Assembly (NCBI GenBank): GCA_030433225.1
Contig: JAUIMD010000077.1
Span: forward strand, 1 to 7,861
Source: Bacteroidia bacterium
GTDB lineage: Bacteria; Bacteroidota; Bacteroidia; Bacteroidales; UBA5342
Reading direction: 5' to 3'
Length of the DNA stretch: 7,861 nucleotides
The position numbers and the translations under genes were made by a program. Position 1 is the stretch's first letter. Every line of letters begins with the position of its first letter. A model generated the notes under the pieces. It saw only the letters and a program-made list of their open reading frames with translations. It had not been told where the DNA came from and did no database searches. Below are positions 1 through 5,766 of the stretch, in pieces.

Positions 1-19
1 AGGCTCTGTTGGTAGTAAA

Positions 20-60
20 ACCCGGGTGAAAAGGCACTGTAAAAGCACCTTTTACCCGAG
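20..60 (-). terminator. Candidate hairpin terminator or leader stem-loop downstream of the B12 riboswitch
   Basis: Read on the minus strand, bases 60-48 pair with 34-21 to give 13 base pairs. One of these is a G-U pair and one C (base 28) is bulged. The stem is very G+C-rich at its base and has a 13-base loop. Four U residues (20-17) follow directly, after which the sequence becomes mixed. That resembles a weak intrinsic terminator. It lies about 150 bases past the riboswitch on the same strand, so it could be part of the switch's expression platform. It could also be just a leader stem. On the plus strand no T-run follows, so it does not look like a plus-strand terminator. Confidence 0.35.
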
Positions 61-161
61 TACTTGAACTATGTTGGCGTTATAGTGTAAAGCCTTAATC
101 CTGACATCCGTGCAGTATACTTGCCGCGGATTTATCCAAAAATTAAAAAGATGCTAATCAG

Positions 162-196
162 TCACAGTTTTTGTTTGCCCGACAAATGAACTGTGA
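162..196 (-). promoter_or_regulatory. 13-bp hairpin just after the B12 box, possible expression platform
   Basis: Arms TCACAGTT (162-169) and AACTGTGA (189-196) are perfect inverted repeats. The inner arms TTTGT (170-174) and ACAAA (182-186) extend the stem to 13 base pairs with a two-base bulge and a seven-base loop. On the minus strand it begins 11 bases after the B12 box. A T5-AA-T5 tract follows at 149-138, but 12 bases lie between stem and tract, so it is not a standard intrinsic terminator. Its position fits a structure whose formation depends on riboswitch folding. That function is inferred. Confidence 0.4.
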
Positions 197-204
197 TGTA
201 ATGT

Positions 205-358
205 ACTGGCAGGTCTTCTGACTTTCCTTTTTTGTACACCTTCCCGGCTGGTAGCCAGTGGCAGAGTATTGTACAAAACGTTTGCAGGATTTACAGCTGC
301 GGCAACAGTTCCGGTATTTCACCGGATTCCCTATTACATTCAGTCACGGAACCGTAAC
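205..358 (-). promoter_or_regulatory. Cobalamin (B12) riboswitch, minus strand, target gene outside the window to the left
   Basis: On the minus strand the conserved parts of the cobalamin riboswitch appear in the right order. They are a GGTTCC element (353-348), the core AATAGGGAATCC followed by GGTGAAA and CCGGAACTG (335-307), the GCAGCTGTAAA segment (300-290), GCCACTG (262-256), GGGAAGGTG (245-237), and the B12 box AGTCAGAAGACCTGCC (223-208). A nine-pair stem, TTTTGTACA (278-270) with TGTACAAAA (238-230), encloses the GCCACTG arm as expected. Such RNAs bind adenosyl- or related cobalamins and usually switch off B12 uptake or synthesis genes, often TonB-dependent receptors, or genes with a B12-independent alternative. 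No start codon with an open frame of useful length lies between it and base 1. The regulated gene is therefore beyond the left edge and its identity cannot be given. The outer boundaries (P1) are approximate. Confidence 0.95.
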
Positions 359-374
359 TGAATCACCAATGCCA

Positions 375-382
375 CTAAGGTA
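375..382 (-). promoter_or_regulatory. Candidate -7 promoter element for the riboswitch transcript
   Basis: The minus strand reads TACCTTAG, one mismatch from the Bacteroidota -7 consensus TAnnTTTG. It would start transcription near base 369, just before the first riboswitch stem, which is the expected place. No clear TTG-type -33 element is seen at the usual spacing, so the call is weak and rests mainly on position. Confidence 0.3.
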
Positions 383-448
383 ATACAATTGCCGCACAAT
401 TGCAGCGGTGCAGTACAAAGTGCAGGTTAATTTTTGGCACCGGCTAAG

Positions 449-474
449 TTGGATGCTATTAAATAACTATATTG
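449..474 (+). promoter_or_regulatory. Candidate promoter for the AsmA-like gene
   Basis: TTG at 449-451 and TATATTG at 468-474 resemble the -33 and -7 elements of Bacteroidota promoters, but the -7 element is one base shorter than TAnnTTTG and the spacing (16 bases) is short. A start near base 481 would leave a leader of about 25 bases before the ATG at 506. The purine-rich GAGGG at 477-481 is too far from that ATG to be a normal ribosome binding site. Confidence 0.25.
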
Positions 475-505
475 CAGAGGGTTGTACCGGATATTTTTTA
501 AGCCT

Positions 506-2137
506 ATGAAAGTGTTACAAATGCAAATAAATAAGCGACGGTTTCTGCTTGTTGCTGCTGTATTGCTGATTTTTATACTCATTTTTTTAAACAAAGGGGT
601 ATCGGTAACGGCAACTCAAAGGGTTACCGCTTATTTTGAACAAGACACTGCCTCCTTGTACCACATTCGCTTAAAACATATTCGGGTGCATGTGTTGCGT
701 GGATCTGTTTCGGTGGATTCCGTGCAAATTCAACCCCGCAGTGCGGTAATGCCGGATTCCGTTGCCGGATTGTATTCGGGCGTGGTTGGGCGCATTGCCT
801 TGCATAACTTTGGTTACCTGAAGTTTCTGTTTCAGCGCAAGCTGGCCGTGCATGAAGTGCGGTTGGAGCAAAGCCGCCTGGTTTATACCCCCAACCCAAG
901 CTATGTAAAGCCACCTAAAAAACGCCGAAAGGCAGCGGGAAATCCGGTTTTTAATCCGCAATTAAAAGAGATTTCAATAGATCGGATTGCACTGATAAAC
1001 GGACATTACGTAGCATTGGCCAAAGGCGAGCCCGGCGATACAGCATGGAGTATTCAAAAACTAAACCTTAATGTGGAAGGAGTGTATACCGATAGTTCCA
1101 CCCTGGCGCACGACCCACCTTTCCGGTACGAAAATGTGATTCTTTCCGGGGAGGGGCTGCAATCGTCGCACCCGGCCAACTATGTGTTGCGGGCCAGGCA
1201 CGTGGGCTACGATGCATTATTGCAGCAGCTCACCTGCTCCGGTTTTTCAGTAACCCCCAAATGGACGAGAAACCAGTACCGTTACAAAACTCCTTACGAA
1301 AATGATTGGCTCAATGTGGATGTGGATATGATACAACTGAAGGGGCTTGACCTGCATGAACTCATGTCGGAAAAGCACGTATACCTGGAAGCCGTGGAGG
1401 TGACGGAACCTCAAGTTTCCATTTATCGCGACAAGCGCATGAACGATGCCCCCTATAAACATAAGCCTTTGCCGGCCAGTATGGTACGTAATATTCCGGT
1501 GCCGGTGCACATACCCGTGGTGCACATTACTGGAGGAAAGTTGACCTATGAAGAACAGCAAGGCAATGCAAACCCGCCGGGCATGGTGTATTTTAATTTG
1601 CACCAGGTGCAGGTTAAAAATGTGTGCAACATCACCTCCGAGCTGCATGAAGAACCCGTGATGGAGGCAAGGGTTGAGGCGGATCTTATGGGAGTGGGGG
1701 CCTTAAGAGTGCAATTTAATTTTCAGCTTAACCGTGCAGAGGATGCGTTTACCATGGAGGGAAACCTGGGCAAGATGCCGGCTGCAGCGTTTAACCCCAT
1801 GGCAGAAAATATGCTGAATGTGCGCATTGTGAACGGGGTAATACGCAACGCCGAATTTTCGATGAAAGGTACAGATACCAGGGCGCAAGGGGTGATGCAA
1901 CTTGAGTATAGCAATCTGCATGTTCGTGTGCTGGCCAACGTTGACTCCAATAAGGGGCTGGCAACATTTGTGGCAGAAAAACTGCTGAAAGACGAAAACC
2001 TTCCTACGGATGCTAAATACCGTGTTGGCGAAATTTCCTACGAACGGGATCAGAATAAGGGATTTCCAAATTTTTTATGGAAAAGCGTATTTACAGGTTT
2101 AAAACCAATTTTGGTTCCGGTAACTGCGAATAAATAG
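506..2137 (+). CDS. Membrane-anchored AsmA/DUF748-like protein
   Basis: The 543-residue product has one hydrophobic segment near residues 13-28, preceded by a basic NKRR. The rest is a long, beta-rich extracytoplasmic region of short repeating strands. This is the layout of AsmA-like (DUF748/AsmA_2-related) proteins. In Gram-negative bacteria AsmA relatives such as TamB and YhdP form bridges that move lipids to the outer membrane; a similar role here is inferred from architecture only. The most AsmA-like part is the C-terminal third (about residues 370-500), ending in FPNFLWKSVFTGLK, a tail I associate with Bacteroidota members of this group. A basic patch, PPKKRRK, lies at 136-142. I chose ATG 506; TTG 482 in frame would add eight unlikely residues, and ATG 521 is an alternative that keeps the anchor. 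It stands head-to-head with the B12-riboswitch transcript and tail-to-tail with the cupin gene, so it is probably a single-gene unit. Function is not assigned. Confidence 0.85.
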   Translation: MKVLQMQINKRRFLLVAAVLLIFILIFLNKGVSVTATQRVTAYFEQDTASLYHIRLKHIRVHVLRGSVSVDSVQIQPRSAVMPDSVAGLYSGVVGRIALHNFGYLKFLFQRKLAVHEVRLEQSRLVYTPNPSYVKPPKKRRKAAGNPVFNPQLKEISIDRIALINGHYVALAKGEPGDTAWSIQKLNLNVEGVYTDSSTLAHDPPFRYENVILSGEGLQSSHPANYVLRARHVGYDALLQQLTCSGFSVTPKWTRNQYRYKTPYENDWLNVDVDMIQLKGLDLHELMSEKHVYLEAVEVTEPQVSIYRDKRMNDAPYKHKPLPASMVRNIPVPVHIPVVHITGGKLTYEEQQGNANPPGMVYFNLHQVQVKNVCNITSELHEEPVMEARVEADLMGVGALRVQFNFQLNRAEDAFTMEGNLGKMPAAAFNPMAENMLNVRIVNGVIRNAEFSMKGTDTRAQGVMQLEYSNLHVRVLANVDSNKGLATFVAEKLLKDENLPTDAKYRVGEISYERDQNKGFPNFLWKSVFTGLKPILVPVTANK

Positions 2138-2154
2138 GTGCAATGCCCAATGGT

Positions 2155-3030
2155 TTAGTGTTGTTTAAGGCGGCTAATTTCGGCCTCTACCTGCTTTTTG
2201 GCACGGTTGGTTTTAATTGCATACCATTTGTTGCTCAGCATTTTATTCATGGTTTTGTCAAAGGCAATGCGAACGGTGGTATTTAAAAAACCGGTAAGAA
2301 CATCCTCCGGTGAGCTGGATAAAGAGCGGTACGAAATGGCCATTCCTCCTTCCAGGTAGGTGTTGAAGTGCCAGTACCTGCTGGGCATAAAAAGTGCATC
2401 GCCCGGTTCCAGTATAAAATCGTAGCCTTTTACATACTTCAGGCCGGGGTATTTTTGATAATCGGGGTGCTCAAGATCAATGAGCGAGAAGGAGGTGTAG
2501 GGGACTTTGTACACCAGTTTATCGTATTCGGGCGAAATCAAAATTACCCGTTTCCGGCCTAATACCTGCGTCATTAGCACATTGGAACCGTCAATGTCGT
2601 AATGGAAACGGACGGTTGTATTTTTTCCGCCAAAAAAACTTAAAACGAGTTTTCCCAGCAGGCCTTTCATGATATCGGGCGTAGGAAAGTCGTGGCGTAG
2701 TTCGGGACATTCTTTAAAAATATCAAAACCAAACATGCGGTAACTGGTTTCTTCGTCCTTTTGAATAATGTCCAGAAAATCGGAAAACGGCATGTACAGA
2801 TCCGCCTCGGTAAAAGCCGTGTTCCGTTTTATTTTATTGTCGAATACGCCAACGGTTTTGTTGCCCAGTTTCTGCTTTAAATAATCAAAATTCCATCGCT
2901 CTCCGGCCGGAAACTGCTGAACGTAATTTTTGATAACCAACGGTTGTTTTGCCGTTTTGTACTGCTGGTTAAACAGGTCTTTGGTAAAGACTTTTCCATC
3001 AACAAATAGGGGTTGCAACGTCAAATCCAT
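2155..3030 (-). CDS. JmjC-like cupin (cupin_8 family), putative 2-oxoglutarate/Fe(II) oxygenase
   Basis: The 291-residue protein matches the cupin_8/JmjC-like group that includes FIH and TYW5. The iron-binding triad is visible: His143 and Asp145 in RFHYDIDG, and His221 in MPSRYWHFNTY. Lys160 in GRKRVILISP sits where these enzymes bind the 2-oxoglutarate carboxylate. The PGDALFMPSRYWH segment is the typical strand-turn leading into the distal histidine. The N-terminal part (residues 1-130) includes the KQPLVIKNYV strand usual at the start of the fold, and the C-terminal 50 residues are helical and rich in Lys and Arg. No signal peptide is seen, so it is probably cytoplasmic. The family hydroxylates proteins, RNA or small molecules; the substrate here is unknown. 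It starts 47 bases after the stop of the UPF0104 gene with no terminator between, suggesting cotranscription. ATG 3030 has no Shine-Dalgarno sequence. Its stop lies 17 bases from that of the convergent AsmA-like gene. Confidence 0.88.
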   Translation of the reverse strand: MDLTLQPLFVDGKVFTKDLFNQQYKTAKQPLVIKNYVQQFPAGERWNFDYLKQKLGNKTVGVFDNKIKRNTAFTEADLYMPFSDFLDIIQKDEETSYRMFGFDIFKECPELRHDFPTPDIMKGLLGKLVLSFFGGKNTTVRFHYDIDGSNVLMTQVLGRKRVILISPEYDKLVYKVPYTSFSLIDLEHPDYQKYPGLKYVKGYDFILEPGDALFMPSRYWHFNTYLEGGMAISYRSLSSSPEDVLTGFLNTTVRIAFDKTMNKMLSNKWYAIKTNRAKKQVEAEISRLKQH

Positions 3031-3077
3031 ACTTCATCACTTTTACGGGGTTTTCCATGCCGCTAACGCGCAGGTGT

Positions 3078-4040
3078 TTAAAATGCCTTAAAGGTGTTTA
3101 GCACCAGCGCCAGCACTCCAAATACAATCGTATATATAAAGGTAAGGCCATTGGATAAAACTCCAAAGGCAACGCCGGCGCTTTCTGAAAGATTAAAGGC
3201 CAAAAAGAGTTGAAGAATAAAAAAGTGCGTGGTACCTATTCCGCCCGGGCTGGGAAGTGCCCACCCGATGGAGCCAACAAAAAGTACCACGGCAGCAAAG
3301 TACAGGTCGTGCTGACTGGTTTCGGGCAACGATTTTAAAAAGCAGTAATTCATTAGTACCAGTGCAATCCAAATGAGGATGGTAAGGGCCACAAATCCTT
3401 TGTAATTTTTAATGCGAAACGTGGCTCTTACGGTTTTCATCATGTCGGCCAAAAAACCGGTTATGCGGTTAAAAAGTCCTTTTTTTATGAGGTACCGAAA
3501 CAATGCATACCCGGCAGCTGCCACCGCAAATGCGCCAATACCTGCCCACAGGGTGTTGGTGGAAAAAAGGCTGGAAATGCTTTCCATCAGTCCATCCAGT
3601 ATGTGGCCCAGCCGGCTTATTTCGAGGGCAAAAATCACCACCAGTCCCAAGCCTAAAATAATCAGGTCGTAAACGCGCTCTGAAACCACGGTGCCCAGGC
3701 TGTGCGATACGGGCACTCCATCTTTTTTATGCAGGGTGGTGCAGCGTACAATTTCTCCCACTTTAGGGGTAAAGCTGTTTATAAAGTACCCCATGGTAAG
3801 GGCATAGGCTACATGCCTTTTTTTAGTGGGGTAGCCCACATTGCTTACCAGCAGGCGCCAGCGCATGGCTCTAAACAGAAATACCGCCACCAGGGCAACC
3901 CCCGAAAGTGCCACCCATAGCAGGTTGGCATGTTTTATGCTTTCTGCAATTTCGCCAAGCGGTTTGTTTTTTAACGTAAGAAAAAGGAAGATTCCTCCGA
4001 GGGCAACGCCAATTAGTGTTTGTGCAATGTTTTTATTCAT
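3078..4040 (-). CDS. Lysylphosphatidylglycerol synthase transmembrane region / UPF0104-like integral membrane protein
   Basis: The 320-residue protein is almost entirely hydrophobic, with about seven to eight membrane segments (roughly residues 8-23, 40-56, 78-92, 122-140, 163-184, 215-233, 246-280 and 288-316). Family landmarks are RAMRWR (57-62), the TPKVGEIVR motif (91-99), SERVYDL (120-126) and PSPGGIGTTHFF (263-274). These are hallmarks of PF03706, the flippase-like membrane part of MprF that also occurs alone as in YbhN and AglD-related proteins. The cytoplasmic aminoacyl-transferase domain of MprF is absent, so this is the stand-alone form, at its usual length. A role in moving or handling a lipid or polyprenyl-linked substrate across the inner membrane is inferred from the family. 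It lies between serB (108-base gap) and the cupin gene (47-base gap) on the same strand. ATG 4040 has no Shine-Dalgarno sequence. The specific substrate is unknown. Confidence 0.9.
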   Translation of the reverse strand: MNKNIAQTLIGVALGGIFLFLTLKNKPLGEIAESIKHANLLWVALSGVALVAVFLFRAMRWRLLVSNVGYPTKKRHVAYALTMGYFINSFTPKVGEIVRCTTLHKKDGVPVSHSLGTVVSERVYDLIILGLGLVVIFALEISRLGHILDGLMESISSLFSTNTLWAGIGAFAVAAAGYALFRYLIKKGLFNRITGFLADMMKTVRATFRIKNYKGFVALTILIWIALVLMNYCFLKSLPETSQHDLYFAAVVLFVGSIGWALPSPGGIGTTHFFILQLFLAFNLSESAGVAFGVLSNGLTFIYTIVFGVLALVLNTFKAF

Positions 4041-4071
4041 GAATAGCGTACAGTTGTAGGTGCAATTTGCA

Positions 4072-4079
4072 TAAAATTA
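4072..4079 (-). promoter_or_regulatory. Weak -7-like element upstream of the UPF0104 gene
   Basis: In the 108-base gap after serB, the minus strand reads TAATTTTA, one mismatch from TAnnTTTG. It sits 32 bases before the ATG at 4040. No clear -33 element is present. No hairpin terminator for serB is visible in the gap, so readthrough from serB and an internal start are both possible. Confidence 0.3.
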
Positions 4080-4148
4080 CCGACATAGTAAATATTGCTG
4101 CTTTTTGCTTTGTTTTTGCTTGGAATAATGTAAGGGGCTCATTTGCGT

Positions 4149-5372
4149 TTAGTGACCGATGTAAAAGTCGTTAAAGCCCAGCAGGTATAAAATACCATCG
4201 AGCCCAACGGTGGAAATGGCTTGCTTGGCATTTTCCTTTACTTTGGGTTTGGCATGGAATGCTATTCCCAGTCCGGCAAGGTTAAGCATCGGCAAGTCGT
4301 TGGCGCCATCTCCAACGGCAATCACCTGTTCTAAATGCAGGTTTTCAACCTGTGCAATTAGTTTTAACAGTTCGGCTTTGCGGTTTCCATCCACAATTTC
4401 GCCCAAATGTTTTCCGGTAAGTTTGCCGTTCACAATTTCCAGGTCGTTGGCGTAAACATAGTCAACGCCAAGGTGCTGTTTCAGGTAGTTGCCAAAATAC
4501 GTGAATCCACCCGATAAAATTGCAGTTTTAAAGCCAAAGGAGCGCAAGGTTTTAATAAGGCGTTCGGCCCCATCGGTAATGGGCAGGTTTTCGGCAATTT
4601 TTCGCATCACCGATTCATCCAGCCCCTTAAGCAGGCTTACACGTTTTATAAAACTTTCGTTAAAATCCAGCTCGCCCCGCATAGCCGCCTCGGTAATAGC
4701 ACTTACTTCTTCGCCTACCCCGTGTACATTGGCCAGTTCGTCAATCACCTCTGTTTGTATCAGGGTACTGTCCATGTCAAAACACACCAGTCTGCGGTTG
4801 CGCCGGTAAATGTTGTCTTCCTGAAAGCCAATGTCAATACCCAGGTCTTTGGAAGTCTCAATAAAACTAAGTTGAATTTCGGCTTTGCTTTTTGGCGTTC
4901 CCCGCACCGACATTTGTACCGACGATCGGGTTTGGTCATTGGTGGCATCCAGGGGGATGCGGCCGGTAAGGCGCGTTATGTTATCAATGTTTAGCCCCTG
5001 TTTGGCCACAATGTCCGATACTCTTGAAATTTGTGAGGCTGCCAGTTTTTTGCCCAAAATGGTAACAATGTAGCGGTTTTTGCCGTGCATGTTCACCCAC
5101 TTGGTATATTCGGCCGCAGGTATGGGCTTAAATCGGGCTTTTAGCCCCAACTCATAAGCTTCAAACAACAGGTCTTTTAAAATTGGCGCCGACTCTTTGC
5201 CCTTTTCCACTTCAAACAAAATGCCCAGCGACAGTGTGTTGTGAATGTCGGCCTGCCCAATGTCCAAAATGTTGGCATCGTACTTTGCCAGTACACCGGT
5301 TAACGTGGCGGTAAGCCCGGGTTTATCTTCTCCTGATATTTGCAGTAATATAATTTCACGTTCTAGCGACAT
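4149..5372 (-). CDS. serB: Phosphoserine phosphatase with two N-terminal ACT domains (SerB)
   Basis: This is the last enzyme of serine synthesis: it hydrolyses O-phospho-L-serine to L-serine in the cytoplasm. The 407-residue protein has two ACT domains (about residues 7-80 and 100-180; the first carries SGEDKPGLTATLT) and a C-terminal HAD phosphatase domain (about 193-400). The active site is complete. Motif I is DMDSTL with nucleophile Asp199 and acid/base Asp201. Glu208 and Arg232 (MRGELDF) fit substrate binding, Ser287 lies in LSGGF, Lys332 in NRKAEL, and Asp355 and Asp359 in VGDGANDLPML bind magnesium. ACT domains commonly sense amino acids, so serine feedback is plausible but not shown. 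The length matches ACT-type SerB proteins of Bacteroidota. ATG 5372 directly precedes the first ACT strand. A good promoter lies about 100 bases upstream, and the leader holds a hairpin and a short overlapping reading frame. It is first of three same-strand genes. Confidence 0.97.
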   Translation of the reverse strand: MSLEREIILLQISGEDKPGLTATLTGVLAKYDANILDIGQADIHNTLSLGILFEVEKGKESAPILKDLLFEAYELGLKARFKPIPAAEYTKWVNMHGKNRYIVTILGKKLAASQISRVSDIVAKQGLNIDNITRLTGRIPLDATNDQTRSSVQMSVRGTPKSKAEIQLSFIETSKDLGIDIGFQEDNIYRRNRRLVCFDMDSTLIQTEVIDELANVHGVGEEVSAITEAAMRGELDFNESFIKRVSLLKGLDESVMRKIAENLPITDGAERLIKTLRSFGFKTAILSGGFTYFGNYLKQHLGVDYVYANDLEIVNGKLTGKHLGEIVDGNRKAELLKLIAQVENLHLEQVIAVGDGANDLPMLNLAGLGIAFHAKPKVKENAKQAISTVGLDGILYLLGFNDFYIGH

Positions 5373-5452
5373 GCTGTAAGGCGTTTTTTGTTCTGTTTGT
5401 TTCTTATGTAAACATCAATAACAGGCCAGCCGCAAATTAGTTTGGCGGCCAT
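5363..5452 (-). other. Short upstream reading frame (29 codons) overlapping the serB start
   Basis: An ATG at 5452-5450 opens a 29-codon frame, starting MAAKLICGW and ending TACR, that stops with TAG at 5365-5363, inside serB codons 3-4. It lies in the predicted serB leader, about 12 bases after the expected transcription start, in a different frame from serB. Its product contains no serine, so it is not a simple serine-codon attenuator. It has no Shine-Dalgarno sequence and no recognisable homology. Chance is a real possibility. Confidence 0.15.
5429..5449 (-). promoter_or_regulatory. Stem-loop in the serB leader
   Basis: On the minus strand GCCGC (5449-5445) and AAA (5443-5441) pair with TTT (5436-5434) and GCGGC (5433-5429), with one bulged C and a CTAA loop. 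The eight-pair, G+C-rich stem lies about 15 bases after the predicted transcription start and directly after the short upstream ATG. No U-run follows, so it is not a terminator. It may affect RNA stability or translation. Confidence 0.4.
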
Positions 5453-5470
5453 GAAACTGAAATCAGGTTG

Positions 5471-5478
5471 CAAAAGTA
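5471..5478 (-). promoter_or_regulatory. serB promoter, Bacteroidota -7 element
   Basis: The minus strand reads TACTTTTG followed by CA, an exact match to TAnnTTTG. About 18 bases upstream is TTTAG (5500-5496), a partial match to the TTTG-type -33 element. The predicted start near 5465 gives a leader of about 93 bases before the serB ATG. Confidence 0.6.
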
Positions 5479-5587
5479 GGAAATTGCTGGTATTTCTAAA
5501 TTTTTCCCGGCAATGTTTCCGTGCAGAGATGTGTTGCATAATTCGTTAAACATATCTAAAAAAGTATATATGTGTGCCAAGTATAAA

Positions 5588-5595
5588 TATATTTG
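5588..5595 (+). promoter_or_regulatory. Candidate distal dsbD promoter (-7 element)
   Basis: TATATTTG matches TAnnTTTG exactly, but it lies in very A+T-rich sequence where chance matches are common, and no TTG-type -33 element is at the right distance. A start here would give a leader of about 165 bases. Confidence 0.25.
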
Positions 5596-5631
5596 CTTGC
5601 CTTTTAAGGCTGCTTTTTGTGTAAGGAATTG

Positions 5632-5639
5632 TAGCTTTG
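5632..5639 (+). promoter_or_regulatory. Candidate proximal dsbD promoter (-7 element)
   Basis: TAGCTTTG matches TAnnTTTG exactly. Transcription would begin near 5645 and leave a leader of about 120 bases before the dsbD ATG. The -33 region is T-rich (5614-5619) but lacks TTG at the ideal spacing. Confidence 0.4.
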
Positions 5640-5678
5640 GGAGTCCATACCTGTGCAGGCATGGCTGTTTGCAATTTT

Positions 5679-5690
5679 AGGGTATACCCT
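5679..5690. repeat. Perfect 12-bp palindrome in the dsbD leader
   Basis: AGGGTATACCCT reads the same on both strands. It lies about 35-45 bases downstream of the predicted proximal dsbD start site and 76 bases before the ATG. It could be a protein operator or a chance palindrome; no second copy is seen in the window. Confidence 0.35.
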
Positions 5691-5766
5691 TTGGGTGGAT
5701 TTCTATCGTGCGCCATTCAGGGGGAAGTTTGCATCCGTATGTATTTTAAACAAGATTTATAAAACC

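Larger units (their letters stand above)
5373..5766. other. Divergent intergenic region between serB and dsbD
   Basis: These 394 bases contain no convincing gene. Towards serB they hold a leader hairpin and a strong -7 element (listed separately). Towards dsbD they hold two TAnnTTTG matches and a palindrome. The stretch around 5541-5595 is very A+T-rich. A GTG-initiated extension of dsbD from 5653 is open but adds 38 residues in front of a normal signal peptide, so I treat it as untranslated leader. Confidence 0.7.

Noticed and set aside
1..48. GTG on the minus strand at 48, open to the window edge, as the start of the riboswitch-controlled gene
   Set aside because: It lies inside the hairpin at 60-21, has a short unconvincing translation and runs off the edge, so it cannot be supported.
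1..69. Open plus-strand frame at the left edge ending in TGA (67-69), a possible gene tail
   Set aside because: The 21-residue translation is low in hydrophobic residues and resembles nothing. The region is instead a hairpin in the riboswitch leader, and no plus-strand terminator follows.
482..505. TTG start for the AsmA-like gene
   Set aside because: It adds only eight residues in front of ATG 506, has its purine-rich stretch directly against the start codon, and adds no family sequence.
1247..1648. Minus-strand 133-codon frame inside the AsmA-like gene
   Set aside because: It is antisense to a well-supported gene, rich in His and Ile as expected of a shadow frame, and has no recognisable domain.
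4091..4125. A-rich repeated GCAAAAA-type tract between serB and the UPF0104 gene
   Set aside because: It is only low-complexity sequence with two or three imperfect copies, and no hairpin or array is formed.
5653..5766. GTG-initiated N-terminal extension of dsbD (38 residues)
   Set aside because: It places unrelated sequence in front of a clear signal peptide starting at ATG 5767, and it uses a rarer start codon. The region also carries a palindrome and looks like leader.
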